The position numbers were made by a program, and so were the translations under genes. The notes under the pieces were generated by a model. That model searched no databases and was not told where the DNA came from. It saw only the letters and a list, made by a program, of their open reading frames with translations. From the NCBI RefSeq assembly GCF_001281525.1, contig NZ_LGCI01000005.1, positions 752,554 through 816,553 on the forward strand: DNA of 64,000 nt, read 5' to 3'. Below are positions 8,573-17,965 of the stretch, one piece after another (positions within the stretch are counted from its first letter, which is position 1; each line of letters begins with the position of its first letter). The DNA is from Lysinibacillus macroides. Lineage in GTDB: Bacteria > Bacillota > Bacilli > Bacillales_A > Planococcaceae.

Positions 8573-9532
8573 TTGAACCAGAATAACACGATTTTTATAC
8601 TCATTCAAAACTTTCTTTCAGAGGTAGAATGGCAATCCATCCTGAATGAATTCGATTATGTAGAAATAGCACAAAAATGTACGGTTCCCATGCTCATTTC
8701 GTATTTAATTGGTGCTGCAATGAATGAGTGGTGAAGTTTACGCCACGCAGCGGATGTGGGACCAAGTAATGGTCTCGTTTCGGTGAATCACTTTTCATTT
8801 TCTAAACATTAAAAAGTACTTGATGATGGCATCATTAAACGTTTGGTTGAAGTGATTGTCGAGAAACTCAATCGTGCAGCTCATCATCAATTGAACATGC
8901 CCCAAACATGATTAGCTGTTGATTCATCTACCATCACAGTAGGCAAAACCCGTTTACCTTGGGCTGTCTATCATGGTGAACGTTCAGGAATCAAATTACA
9001 TGTTAGTTTTACGAATGAAACCACGATGCCCTTAAAAGTTGTAGAAACAATCGTTTTAAAACATGATGATTCCATTGGTGAATTTCTTGAAGATAAAAGG
9101 TTTATCCCCGTTTGTTACCGTGCCTACTTTTCTATTGATAAAGTCGATCGTTATCTGAAAGACCATCAACATTATGTACAAGTAAATCGCAAAAAATCGC
9201 TCTACAGTAGTCCTATCAATAATTTCAATGAGTCAGCTGACTTTACTTACCTACTTGGGACACCCCAAAAACAAACGAACAATCGCCATCGAGTTGTTCA
9301 ATTCATGGATCATGAAGGGAAAGAAATACGGGTCGTGACAAGTTTAATGGATAGTATCGCTGAAGAAATTGCCGATATGTATAAATCTCGTTGGGCAATT
9401 GAAAGTTTTTCTCGTTGGATGAAACAAAACTTGAACGTACCTGTTCTATTCGGGACAACCAGAAATGCCGTATTTAATCAGTTATTCGCAGCCTTTATTG
9501 TCTATGTTTGTTTGGAATTTATTTACACATAA
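8573..9532 (+). pseudogene. IS4-family transposase with three nonsense codons
   Basis: A single continuous frame from TTG 8573 to TAA 9530-9532 interrupted by in-frame stops at 8732 (TGA), 8810 (TAA) and 8909 (TGA). The DDE domain includes LAVDSSTITV (first Asp). The second Asp is lost (RAYFSIDK preceded by VCY instead of VAD). The IS4 signature Y-R-E-K is intact in YKSRWAIESFSRWMKQ. Loss by point nonsense rather than frameshift, plus the altered catalytic residue, shows long decay. Terminal repeats were not found. Confidence 0.85.
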
Positions 9533-9964
9533 GGAATGAAGAATACTAACACGAAATCCCTCTCGTTCGCAGGTTTCAAACGCCTGTTTCTTTGTGCTGC
9601 CACTGGAATGGCGAATTAGGATTTAATGTTTCATTGGGATCTTAACCATCCTGAAACTGCATAACTGTGGTTAATCAACACGTGTGTTATTTTTATGAAG
9701 AATTTCCCTCCAAAACCAACCCCCTATAAGGATTACCGTATTTTTAGCGTTTATTTATTGGCAGCATAGTAATAGTATTGTCTTGTAAAGCAAATTTAAG
9801 TTTGATTGGTAGATTTAATCATGAAAAACTTAGAAAAAGGTTTTACCTATAATGATGAGCATTTATTATTTGCGAGAACGTATTATACATATTAAAAAAA
9901 ATAGAGTGATAATATAGTTTTCAAGAAATAATATGATTTTTTGAAATTCTGGAGGAATAAACAC
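9533..9964 (+). other. Non-coding stretch before the S-layer gene
   Basis: About 430 bp without a gene. The left part probably holds the 3' end of the dead IS4 element. The right part is AT-rich leader DNA of the S-layer gene; a ribosome binding site CTGGAGGAATAA lies at its end. I see no convincing -35/-10 pair or terminator. Confidence 0.5.
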
Positions 9965-12448
9965 ATGACAAAACAACACAAAGGCCGTAAATTTTTTGTA
10001 ACAACAGCTACAGCAGCATTAGTGGCATCTGCAATCGTACCAGTGGCATCAGCAGCTGAATTAAAAGATGCAGATAGCATTTCATCTTGGGCAAAAGAAG
10101 CTGTTCAATTTTTAACAGACAAAGGATTTATCCAAGGTGATGAAAAAGGAAACTTCAATCCAGCGGGTACACTTACACGTGCAGAAGCTGCGGAAGTATT
10201 ATCCAAAGCGTTAGATCTAAAGGCTACAGGAACAGAGGATTTTTCAGATGTAGATGAAAAAGACTGGTTCTATAATGCTGTGCTTGCAACATCGCCAGAA
10301 TTATTTGATGGTATGGGCAACGGTAAATTTGAACCAAAAGCACAATTAACAAGAGAACAAGCAGCGAAAGTAATTGTAGAGGGCTACCAATTAACAGGTA
10401 AGGCTAATCTTGATCAATTTGGGGATGCTTCTAAAGCTTCTAAATGGGCTGTATCGTACTTAGAAACAGCTGTTGCTAATGGCGTAATCAATGGGAAAGG
10501 CTCATTATTAGCGCCACAAGATAAAATCAGCCGTGAAGAATTTGCAACAATGATTAAACGTACAATTGATGCAGTGGAAGATGTAGAGGAAGAAGTAGTA
10601 CCAGCTGTAGAAGCTGTAAAAGGACTGAATGCGAGAGAATTTGAAATTAAGTTTAATACAGCTATTGACGCACAGGATGCTGCTATTACAACGAAATATG
10701 CTCTTGAAGGTGTAGGAATCACCAACGCAGCAGTATCTGAAGACGGCCTAACTGTTACGTTAACAACTGATAAAGGCTTACAATTAACAAATGGAAAAGT
10801 AACTGTCAAACCGATTAAAACAAAAGCAGACGCTACTGTTTTAACAGAAGAACTAAATACATTAACAACATTTGTGGATACAACACCGGTTAATGTTCAA
10901 TCAGTTGAAGCAAAAGGCACAACAGCTGTGATCACTTTTAATGAGCATGTACAAAATGCAGGGACAGTGAACGTAAATGGTGTTCAACTTACTGCTGATC
11001 GTTATACTTTATCTGGTAAAACATTAACAATTACAGGATTAACGGCTGAACAAACTTATAAAGTTGATATTGTTGGGGCTACTGATTTCGCTAATAATAT
11101 TGCTCATCTTCTTACTGCGAATTTCACGGTTTCAAAACCAGTAGCGGATAACACAAAACCAACTGTTTCTACAACAGTGAACGGAACAGATATTATTTTT
11201 GACTTCTCAGAAGAATTAGTGAAGCAAAACCTTAGTGCGAAGACAACTACTGAAGATTATGCAAAAGTAACTGTAGGAACAAAAGTATTCTACTTAACAG
11301 ACGCTCATATCAAGGATGCTACGGATAAAACAGTATTCACGCTTGATGCAGCATCTGCATTAGGCACTGCGCAATTTATTAATACAAAAATTCGAGTAGA
11401 AGATCATAAAGATTTAGCTGGTAATGTGGGCGACTCATTTGAAACGAATGCTATTTTATCAAAAGATAAAACGCCTGCTACGCTTGTAGCTGCTTCATCC
11501 AAAATATTAGTAGCGGATAATACGAATGCAACAACAGATGTAGATGCTCTATACCTTACGTTTAATGAACCTGTAAAAGTAGACGGTAACCTAACACTTA
11601 AAACGAAGAATGGTATTGTTTATACGGCTGGCAATGTAACAGCAGTAAAAGCTAATGCTGGTGTGGACGTAGATGGTAATGGAAAAATTGAGGGCGCAGA
11701 GAAAAACACAGTGAAAGTAGATATTGATTTAGATAGCAATTCAATCTATTCATTTGAATTAGCTGCTAAAGCGGTAACAGATTTAGCTGATAATGTAACG
11801 GCAAATACGATTACATTTAATGTTGCTACGGGAACGTTTGAAACTGTACCTGAAACGATTACAGATTCATTAGTATTTGGAACAACACCAGTGCTTGTAA
11901 CAGATAATCAAGTATTTACTGTTGAGTATGCTGCAGATGTTACGGCAACAGCTCTAACAGCAGCAAATTATACACTTGGAGGTAAGGAGCTTCCTACAGG
12001 TACACAACTACAATTTATAGACGGAACGAAAAAAGTACGCTTCACTTTACCTGAAGGCTCTATTACTGTAAATGGTAACTATGTACTTGAAGCTCAAAAT
12101 ATAGTAGATACAAAGGGCAATACACTTAAAGATGGAAAAGCTACAACTCAAATAGCACTGAAAGAAAATATTGCCCCTGTAGCATCTACAATAACAGCAG
12201 TGGATAGTAAAACATTTAACGTAAACTTTACAGAAGCTATTGCTAAGCAAGATACTGTAACAGGTGTAACAGTGAAGATTGCTGGTTTAACAGTAGAGCC
12301 TGCTTCTGTAGCTGTAACAGATGGTAAACTTACCGTTACAACTCAAAAGGACTTTACTTTAGCAGATAGTATTGTTGTTGAGTTTCAAGCAACTAACCTA
12401 GTTGATATGAATAATAATAAAGTGAAAGATAGTTCTGTTGCAAAATAA
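9965..12448 (+). CDS. S-layer protein with three SLH domains
   Basis: 827-aa secreted surface protein. A signal peptide (basic MTKQHKGRK, then a hydrophobic core) is probably cut after VASA near residue 30. Three SLH domains follow (about 37-85, 90-140, 145-195), each with its TRAE-type motif (LTRAEAAEVL, LTREQAAKVI, ISREEFATMI); these bind pyruvylated secondary wall polymer. The rest is about six beta-rich Ig-like modules with repeated FNE/FSE-x3-V strands, as in S-layer crystallisation domains. The start is ATG 9965 behind GGAGG. It is shorter than the 1,200-aa SbpA/SlpC proteins of the genus, so it may be a secondary S-layer or cell-wall protein. A strong terminator follows. Confidence 0.88.
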   Translation: MTKQHKGRKFFVTTATAALVASAIVPVASAAELKDADSISSWAKEAVQFLTDKGFIQGDEKGNFNPAGTLTRAEAAEVLSKALDLKATGTEDFSDVDEKDWFYNAVLATSPELFDGMGNGKFEPKAQLTREQAAKVIVEGYQLTGKANLDQFGDASKASKWAVSYLETAVANGVINGKGSLLAPQDKISREEFATMIKRTIDAVEDVEEEVVPAVEAVKGLNAREFEIKFNTAIDAQDAAITTKYALEGVGITNAAVSEDGLTVTLTTDKGLQLTNGKVTVKPIKTKADATVLTEELNTLTTFVDTTPVNVQSVEAKGTTAVITFNEHVQNAGTVNVNGVQLTADRYTLSGKTLTITGLTAEQTYKVDIVGATDFANNIAHLLTANFTVSKPVADNTKPTVSTTVNGTDIIFDFSEELVKQNLSAKTTTEDYAKVTVGTKVFYLTDAHIKDATDKTVFTLDAASALGTAQFINTKIRVEDHKDLAGNVGDSFETNAILSKDKTPATLVAASSKILVADNTNATTDVDALYLTFNEPVKVDGNLTLKTKNGIVYTAGNVTAVKANAGVDVDGNGKIEGAEKNTVKVDIDLDSNSIYSFELAAKAVTDLADNVTANTITFNVATGTFETVPETITDSLVFGTTPVLVTDNQVFTVEYAADVTATALTAANYTLGGKELPTGTQLQFIDGTKKVRFTLPEGSITVNGNYVLEAQNIVDTKGNTLKDGKATTQIALKENIAPVASTITAVDSKTFNVNFTEAIAKQDTVTGVTVKIAGLTVEPASVAVTDGKLTVTTQKDFTLADSIVVEFQATNLVDMNNNKVKDSSVAK

Positions 12449-12458
12449 TCTAGCAACC

Positions 12459-12494
12459 AAAGCCTTGTGGAGATATTTCTCTACAGGGCTTTTT
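12459..12494 (+). terminator. Terminator after the S-layer gene
   Basis: Stem AAAGCCTTGTGGAGA / TCTCTACAGGGCTTT (15 pairs with two wobbles) followed by TTTT, ten bases after the stop codon. Confidence 0.85.
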
Positions 12495-12506
12495 AAATAA
12501 AAAAAA

Positions 12507-12540
12507 ATCAAGTGCCTTCATTAAAAAGAAAGCACTTGAT
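12507..12540 (-). terminator. Minus-strand terminator next to a dead SDR gene
   Basis: Inverted repeat ATCAAGTGC / GCACTTGAT. On the minus strand it is followed by a run of T, and it lies just past the stop of the decayed acetoin-reductase gene. Confidence 0.6.
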
Positions 12541-12553
12541 GCTATTAAAAATT

Positions 12554-12712
12554 TTAACGGTAAACAAGTCCACCATCTGTGATAATGGCTTAACCAGTGA
12601 TATAATCTGCATCATCTGAAGCTAAGAACGACACTAAATTCGCAACATCTTCAAGTGTTTGATAACGTTGTAAAGCAATACCTGCAGTAAAATTAGCAAA
12701 TTTATCTTAAAG
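12554..12712 (-). pseudogene. C-terminal remnant of an acetoin/diacetyl reductase-like SDR
   Basis: Minus-strand translation reads [20 protein letters not shown], then [24 protein letters not shown]-type stop, and AIITDGGLVYR. This matches the conserved C-terminus of short-chain dehydrogenases of the butanediol/acetoin reductase type (YITGQ-x-I-x-x-DGG-x-V). A stop replaces the usual glutamine after YITG, and the rest of the gene is missing. Confidence 0.75.
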
Positions 12713-12887
12713 AGCAGCATTAATAGGGACTGAACAGAAAAGTAAATTGGAACAAGAGATGATGTACTTATAAACAATGATCGGCTAATATGTCTAATAA
12801 ATCGCTTTAGTAGTGAATACATCCGCGAAGACCTTATTTTATTTAATTTTCCAAAATAAGGTCTTTAACTTGTTTGCCAAGCTATAT

Positions 12888-14468
12888 TTATTCGAAAGGT
12901 TGTTCAGTGGAGTCGCGTACTACAAGAAATGGTCGCATCATTTCATAATCTTCGTGTTCAACCATATGGCAATGCCAGACATATCGCCCTGTGTAAGTCG
13001 TAAAATGTTTAACGATACGCGTAATTTCACCATGATTTGCACGGATTGTATCCTTCCAGCCACGCTCTTCTGGATCAGGGGGAATGGGAGGTCCCGTAAG
13101 CAAAATTGTGCCATCCTTTTGATACCGCTCAGCATCAAATGGAATACGGTCTATAAGTTGGAAGAACCCTAGATGAACGTGCATAGGGTGGGTCTGCCCT
13201 GTGATATTAAGAAATGCCCATAACTCTGTTGAACCCAATAGTGGTTTTTCTGATATCGGATCATCCCACATTTTACTGTCAAGCAACATAACATGTCGAC
13301 CAAAGTGGTCCATTGTTGAATCTAAGACAAGGTTACGATACTTCGATATTTGTGTAAGATCAAGGAGGGGAAGTGCTCCCATAGAAGCTGGAATAGCGCT
13401 AATATCGATATGCGTTAAAGATTGCTCAACTCTAAATTCCATAACGATCCCTGTGGTCCTTGGATCAGGCGCATCTCCTCCAGGAAATACAGCGGGTGCT
13501 GTATTATGAAGGATAATGCGTTGTCCTTCCATATTTGAAAAATCAATAATAACATCAGCTCTTTCAGCAGGCGATAGTAGTAGCTGCTGAATGCCTATAG
13601 GATGTTCCATTAGTCCCCCATCTGTCCCAATTTGATAAAAGAATTGACCTGAGCTTAATGATAGTTGATAAAAACGACAGCTCGCTGCATTTAATAGTCG
13701 AAATCGATATTTGCGCGGCTCCACCTTTAAATACGGCCAGACCTTGCCATTTACAAGATTAAGGTCGCCAAAAAATTCTGGCACAATGGATGTTTCTAAG
13801 CCTGCAACAGGTGGGTCAGTTTGTCGTGGATAATATAAAGAGCCGTCATGATTTAATGATTTGTCTTGAATAACAAGAGGAATTTCATAGGGACCAGCAG
13901 GAAAATGGAAGGAGCGTTCCCGCTGATCTCGAATAATGTACATACCAGCAAGCCCTGCATAGACATTTAGTCTGGTAATACCCATTGTATGATCATGATA
14001 CCATAGGCCACATGCTTGCATGGGGTTGGCATAGTGATAAATTTCATGTACAAAATAGGGGCCTGTTTGTGCAAAGTCCTTTGTAAACCATGCTTCTGGA
14101 TAGCCATCGCTTTCAGGTTTAACGATCGCCCCATGGACATGTGTTACAGTTCGCACATCTGGTAATTCTTTCTGTGCGCCATGCACTGTATGATCAATGG
14201 GAAGCAGATGTGTAGATGGTAGCTTATTTAGCCACTTAATATATACTTGCTCGCCAGATTCCACCTCAATCGTTGGCCCAGGATAACTTCCCTCATAGCC
14301 CCAAACCGTAGTAGGATTTAACTCCTGATGTAAGGACATCTGGAATTGGGTCATGCTAATTTCATAATAGGTGAAGTTGTCATCCTTGCGAAGTGGCTGC
14401 AATACTGGTGGAATAGGAAGTGGCTCAACGAATTTAGTCAAATTTAGACTTTTATGCTGACTCATCAT
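12888..14468 (-). CDS. cotA: Multicopper oxidase, CotA-type laccase/bilirubin oxidase
   Basis: 526-aa three-domain cupredoxin. All copper motifs are present: HVHGA (about residue 105), WYHDHTMG (about 155), HPMHVHLG (about 425) and HCHMVEHEDYEMM near 500, the last giving the T1 His-Cys-His with axial methionine. CotA is an outer spore-coat laccase that makes brown pigment in Bacillus; the N-terminal LTKFVEPLPIPPVLQP is the CotA signature and there is no signal peptide, as expected for a coat protein. The start is one of two tandem ATGs behind GGAGGG; the second (14465) has better spacing. A sigma-K-like -10 (CATATTTTA) precedes it. Confidence 0.9.
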   Translation of the reverse strand: MMSQHKSLNLTKFVEPLPIPPVLQPLRKDDNFTYYEISMTQFQMSLHQELNPTTVWGYEGSYPGPTIEVESGEQVYIKWLNKLPSTHLLPIDHTVHGAQKELPDVRTVTHVHGAIVKPESDGYPEAWFTKDFAQTGPYFVHEIYHYANPMQACGLWYHDHTMGITRLNVYAGLAGMYIIRDQRERSFHFPAGPYEIPLVIQDKSLNHDGSLYYPRQTDPPVAGLETSIVPEFFGDLNLVNGKVWPYLKVEPRKYRFRLLNAASCRFYQLSLSSGQFFYQIGTDGGLMEHPIGIQQLLLSPAERADVIIDFSNMEGQRIILHNTAPAVFPGGDAPDPRTTGIVMEFRVEQSLTHIDISAIPASMGALPLLDLTQISKYRNLVLDSTMDHFGRHVMLLDSKMWDDPISEKPLLGSTELWAFLNITGQTHPMHVHLGFFQLIDRIPFDAERYQKDGTILLTGPPIPPDPEERGWKDTIRANHGEITRIVKHFTTYTGRYVWHCHMVEHEDYEMMRPFLVVRDSTEQPFE

Positions 14469-14484
14469 TACCCTCCGTTTTTCT

Positions 14485-14493
14485 TAAAATATG
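14485..14493 (-). promoter_or_regulatory. Sigma-K-like -10 element for the laccase gene
   Basis: Minus-strand CATATTTTA fits the sigma-K -10 consensus CATANNNTA and lies about 17 bp upstream of the start codon. No clear -35 AC was found, so this is tentative. Confidence 0.3.
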
Positions 14494-14567
14494 CAATTTA
14501 AGAAATGATATGCACTAAGGGGAATAGAGTATTATAGCCACCTGAAGCTTTGATGGATATCATAAAT

Positions 14568-14645
14568 TTTAAAGAGCTTCCTTTGTGAGCTCGAAAAAAT
14601 CCAAACAAGTGTTAACTAGTGTATAAGTGATGGAGCGTTACACAA
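14568..14645 (+). repeat. Partial copy of a dispersed intergenic repeat
   Basis: Shares GAGCTCGAAAAAATCCAAAC-like sequence and the following GGAGCGTTACAC-like end with 30370-30430. The rest of the gap 14469-14760 holds nothing coding. Confidence 0.4.
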
Positions 14646-14761
14646 TGTTGATCTTTTTTCTTGTTAAGAAAAATAATCCTTTTATTCAACAAATTATTAA
14701 ATTCTATGACAATATTTTATATATTTATACATAATATGGTTTTTTTATTTGTTAGTATCTA

Positions 14762-14790
14762 TTTACGAAAAAGTTATAAAGCCGTACAAT
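14762..14790 (+). promoter_or_regulatory. Putative sigma-A promoter of the toxin operon
   Basis: TTTACG, 17 bases, then TACAAT; the toxin start lies about 100 bp downstream. Confidence 0.45.
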
Positions 14791-14892
14791 ACAACTAATA
14801 AACTAAATCTTTGAAAATTAGGTTAATATAACATGGAAATTAATTCATAGAGAAAAAGCTTTGGAGATGATGGATACACGGAGGAAGAGTGA

Positions 14893-16098
14893 ATGGGGCT
14901 ATTAGGATTAGCAGGAAGTTTACTAGGAATGATTCCAAAGGTAGGCTCCCCCAAGGGTGCAAAAAAGGGGAAAAGCGGAGGTTCTAAAGGAAAGAGTACG
15001 AAAAAATCCTCCAAAAAGAAGGGCTCTACAAAGAAAAAGCAACGAAAGCCCTCCAAAAAGAAAAAGAAAAAACGAAAGAAAAAATGGGGGAAATTCTTTA
15101 CCAAGGCACGGAAGCTGAAAAATACGATAACCAAAAGTAAATGGGTTGAAAAAGCAAAGAAAACGATCAAAAAGGCAGTATTAGCGACAAAAAAAGCTAT
15201 CAAGAAAACCGTCAATAATGTGAAGGCAGCTTATAAGCAAACGGTTGCAAAAACAAAAGAAGTGAAACAAACAACGAAAGAAGTAGCTGTTAAAGCAAAA
15301 TCCATCGCCACGAAAGTCACAAAAGAGATCCAAAAGCCAGTGGTGAAGTCATTTAATAGCTTCAAAGAAATTGGAAAGGATTTCAACAAGGGACTCCAAA
15401 CAAGGGCAAATAAAGCACTAGACTCACCGTATGATTTTGCCAATTATCTGACACTCGGTGCAGTCGATGGGATTAAGTCTGGGGCAAAAAGTAGAGCCGA
15501 TAAGATGCTGGATTCACCATCAGATTTTTTAAATTACGCAACGTTTGGTTTTACGGACATGGCTAAAGGGGCAGTAAATCCGAAAGATCCTCTGTCTAAA
15601 GAACATTGGATGGATAGTTTTGGTGTAGCTACGTCTGTGTTGGGGGCTAAGGGAGCGTCAACGACAAAACCGGCTGGGATAACAAGTGGTAAGTCTGTTA
15701 GTAACAATTCGAGTAGTAATAGTTTGAGTAATAAGGGTACGGGTAATGTTTTAGATAATGGTACAGTGTGGGGAAATATAAAAATAACTCAACCAGTCTA
15801 TGATGGCACAAAAATACCTAAATCATTTGAATTAGCAGTAGACGGTGAAAAATTTTGGGTACATCCAAATGGAACAAAACATATGGTAGAGTATATAACT
15901 AGAGATGCGACTACACATGGAATGCCAATAAATAGCCAAACTTTATTGACAAGCTTCGAAAGCTCTGTTAAGAAAGCTGTTAAGGAAGGTGTCAAATATG
16001 AAGAAATTATGAATGTAGGAAATTGGGAGTTAATATTTAGTAAACCACGTGGAGACGGATTACTACCAGTAATAAAGCACGCTGTATATAGACCTTAG
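14893..16098 (+). CDS. Polymorphic-toxin-like protein with lysine-rich N-terminus
   Basis: 401-aa protein. Residues 1-15 are hydrophobic; about 20-75 are extremely basic (KKKKKKRKKKWGKFF); 75-150 is a lysine/alanine helical region. Two related repeats follow (LDSPYDFANYLTLGAVDG at about 176 and LDSPSDFLNYATFGFTDM at about 206), typical of pre-toxin linkers in Bacillus secreted toxins. A Ser/Asn linker (SNNSSSNSLSNKGTGN) leads to a C-terminal domain of about 110 aa (KFWVHPNGTKHMVEY, then NVGNWELIFSKPRGDG). No LXG or WXG100 export domain and no signal peptide are present. The next gene, 14 bp away, is the likely immunity partner. The toxic activity is not recognised. The ATG follows GGAGGAAGAG. 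Confidence 0.65.
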   Translation: MGLLGLAGSLLGMIPKVGSPKGAKKGKSGGSKGKSTKKSSKKKGSTKKKQRKPSKKKKKKRKKKWGKFFTKARKLKNTITKSKWVEKAKKTIKKAVLATKKAIKKTVNNVKAAYKQTVAKTKEVKQTTKEVAVKAKSIATKVTKEIQKPVVKSFNSFKEIGKDFNKGLQTRANKALDSPYDFANYLTLGAVDGIKSGAKSRADKMLDSPSDFLNYATFGFTDMAKGAVNPKDPLSKEHWMDSFGVATSVLGAKGASTTKPAGITSGKSVSNNSSSNSLSNKGTGNVLDNGTVWGNIKITQPVYDGTKIPKSFELAVDGEKFWVHPNGTKHMVEYITRDATTHGMPINSQTLLTSFESSVKKAVKEGVKYEEIMNVGNWELIFSKPRGDGLLPVIKHAVYRP

Positions 16099-16112
16099 AA
16101 GGAGATAGGAGT

Positions 16113-16622
16113 ATGCTAAAAGTAACAGAATATAAAGAAAGTCAGCCTATAAATATTGAATATGATCTTTATACACCGATTAATATAGAATTTGGTGCTT
16201 GGGATATATCAAAAGAGCAAACGATATATTGGAGAACTGGGGATTTTAAGAAATCTTTAATTGAAATAGGAATAGGGAAATATACAGGAAATATACGTTC
16301 TATTACATTGACTTTGAGTGAAAATGTACACCAAATAGAAGATTTGAACTTGGATATGAAAAATATAACTTTAATTAATGGTATACCTAATTTTCAAGTT
16401 GAAGAATATGACGATAAGACATATATAGATGAGAACAGTAAATTGAATGTATATATAGGGATTGATAATGTATTAATTTCATTTTCAGAAAATGATACTG
16501 TGTCAATTGTGCAAAATGATAATGTGGGATTTGCTTTAGACAAAGATAAAATGGTTTGTGGCATTTTAGTAAGTGGTATGTTAGAACATGAGAAGAATAT
16601 ATTAGAAGAAGCATTGAAATAA
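16113..16622 (+). CDS. Putative immunity protein of the adjacent toxin
   Basis: 169-aa acidic protein, no signal or membrane segment, rich in beta-prone Ile/Thr/Val stretches. It begins 14 bp after the toxin stop with its own GGAGATAGG ribosome binding site and is followed at once by a terminator, so the two genes form one operon. Small size, acidity against a basic partner, and position fit an immunity protein. The sequence resembles none of the immunity families I can name. Confidence 0.55.
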   Translation: MLKVTEYKESQPINIEYDLYTPINIEFGAWDISKEQTIYWRTGDFKKSLIEIGIGKYTGNIRSITLTLSENVHQIEDLNLDMKNITLINGIPNFQVEEYDDKTYIDENSKLNVYIGIDNVLISFSENDTVSIVQNDNVGFALDKDKMVCGILVSGMLEHEKNILEEALK

Positions 16623-16647
16623 AGTATTATGAAATATAAGGAAATTG

Positions 16648-16682
16648 AACCTTGATTGGCTAACCACCTTTCAAGGTTTTTT
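16648..16682 (+). terminator. Terminator of the toxin-immunity operon
   Basis: Stem AACCTTGA / TCAAGGTT with a 15-base loop, followed by TTTTTT. Confidence 0.75.
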
Positions 16683-16837
16683 GTTGGGGTTAAAACAATA
16701 AGAATATAGGATTACAGCTCATAACAGGAGAGTAAAAAAGAAATTAGAATTTGTTGATAAAATAAAGTCATGCCATGTCCAGAATCAAATATCATGAAGG
16801 CAGTGCCATCAATGAGTATTACTAAACAATAAAAAGC

Positions 16838-17062
16838 GTGAGAAGTAAGCGAGATGACATTTTACATGGCGAGAGTAGTAAATCATTAGAGGAAATTGCT
16901 AGAATGAGAGTTAATCAACGAAATGAAGGGAGAATTAATAATTATTTAAAGACTGGTAATCATAAAGGGTTAGAAACAATGAAACAAAGGAACTTAGAGC
17001 AATATGGAAATCCCGACGGACCCACACCTAATCAATTATATGAAGAGGCTGGTACAATCTAG
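16838..17062 (+). pseudogene. Displaced toxin C-terminal cassette fragment
   Basis: About 74 codons from a GTG without a good ribosome binding site: RSKRDDILHGESSKSLEEIA, then RVNQRNEGRINNYLKTGNH and PTPNQLYEEAGTI before the stop. The hydrophilic, Arg/Asn-rich sequence resembles the tail of toxin-type proteins, and it sits just after a toxin-immunity pair, where orphan cassettes accumulate. The N-terminal part is missing and the end looks frameshifted. Confidence 0.45.
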
Positions 17063-17096
17063 GTTAGTTATAAATTGCTCATATCAAGTAAATAAT

Positions 17097-17137
17097 AACG
17101 GCTTGAATCTTAAAATCTAAAGCGTTCAAGCCGTTTT
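17097..17137. terminator. Bidirectional terminator
   Basis: Perfect 11-bp stem AACGGCTTGAA / TTCAAGCCGTT with a 17-base loop. It can end the cassette remnant on the plus strand and the small membrane gene on the minus strand. Confidence 0.65.
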
Positions 17138-17150
17138 GGATTATTAACTA

Positions 17151-17312
17151 TTATTGTTTTGATTGTACAAGCCAAATGATTAATAAAAAGAATAAGGCAA
17201 ATAGAACTCTAAAAAATAGAGGGGGAGTACTATGAAATTCATAAAAGAACTGATCTGAAAGCATAAAGGTTAATAAAAATCCTAAAATAAAAATAATGAG
17301 ATAACGAAACAA
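17151..17312 (-). CDS. Small two-segment membrane protein
   Basis: 53-aa minus-strand ORF with two hydrophobic stretches (MFRYLIIFILGFLLTFML and VLFALFFLLIIWLV) joined by a short loop SDQFFYEFHSTPP and ending QSKQ. The TTG start (17312) is chosen because GGAG lies eight bases upstream; a GTG nine bases further out would overlap that site. It lies between the toxin locus remnants and the next secreted protein, with a terminator right after its stop. Function unknown. Confidence 0.5.
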   Translation of the reverse strand: MFRYLIIFILGFLLTFMLSDQFFYEFHSTPPLFFRVLFALFFLLIIWLVQSKQ

Positions 17313-17419
17313 TTTAATCACTCCATTTGAGTAACATGTGTTTTAGTCTTAAAAAAATAATAGGCTACATATACAATAATAAGTTAAATTAGTAATAAAT
17401 CACATAGGAGGGTTAAAGG

Positions 17420-17791
17420 ATGAAGAAAATATTTAATATAACATTGATATGTATGATGGTCACTGTATTTTGTTCAACTACTCATTCTCGTGCGGATACA
17501 AAAGATTTTGATAGGGATGTAGCGTTTATACCCTACAACAAAATATTAACAAAGCTTAGTAAAGAATATGGCATAGATATGTATATTCCAGAAAAAAATA
17601 AAGAGAAATTTTTAAATAAGGTGAAAGGGATGACACCGAAAGAATTTGAAAAGTTGCTAAGACAGCAGTATAACGAATCAAAAAAGTATATCACATCACC
17701 TTCTTATGACAAGGTAGAGATGAGAGATTCTCCTTATCCTCAACCAATTCCTAATGCAGAGCAAATGATACCAGCAACACCGTTACAATAA
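17420..17791 (+). CDS. Small secreted protein, unknown function
   Basis: 123-aa protein with a signal peptide (MKKIFNITLICMMVTVFCS, probably cut after SRA near residue 25). The mature part is a helical, charged segment (NKILTKLSKEYGIDMYIPEK, MTPKEFEKLLRQQYNESK) followed by a proline-rich tail (YPQPIPNAEQMIPATPLQ). AGGAGG precedes the ATG. It stands alone. No family recognised. Confidence 0.65.
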   Translation: MKKIFNITLICMMVTVFCSTTHSRADTKDFDRDVAFIPYNKILTKLSKEYGIDMYIPEKNKEKFLNKVKGMTPKEFEKLLRQQYNESKKYITSPSYDKVEMRDSPYPQPIPNAEQMIPATPLQ

Positions 17792-17965
17792 AAATAGCTC
17801 CGTATAATTTGTGGGTAATTATTTATAAGTACAGACTATTCTCTATAATTTATGCCCAATATAGCTACATGTGTATTTGGCTGTACCCATTTGTTTTCAT
17901 AGAACTGTCCCTTTTTTGGAGAGCCGTCCTGCTGTAGACTCCTTTTTATAAGATGATAGGAGGAT

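Noticed and set aside
12813-13509. Plus-strand open frames opposite the laccase gene
   Set aside because: They are shadows of the well-supported laccase gene on the other strand.
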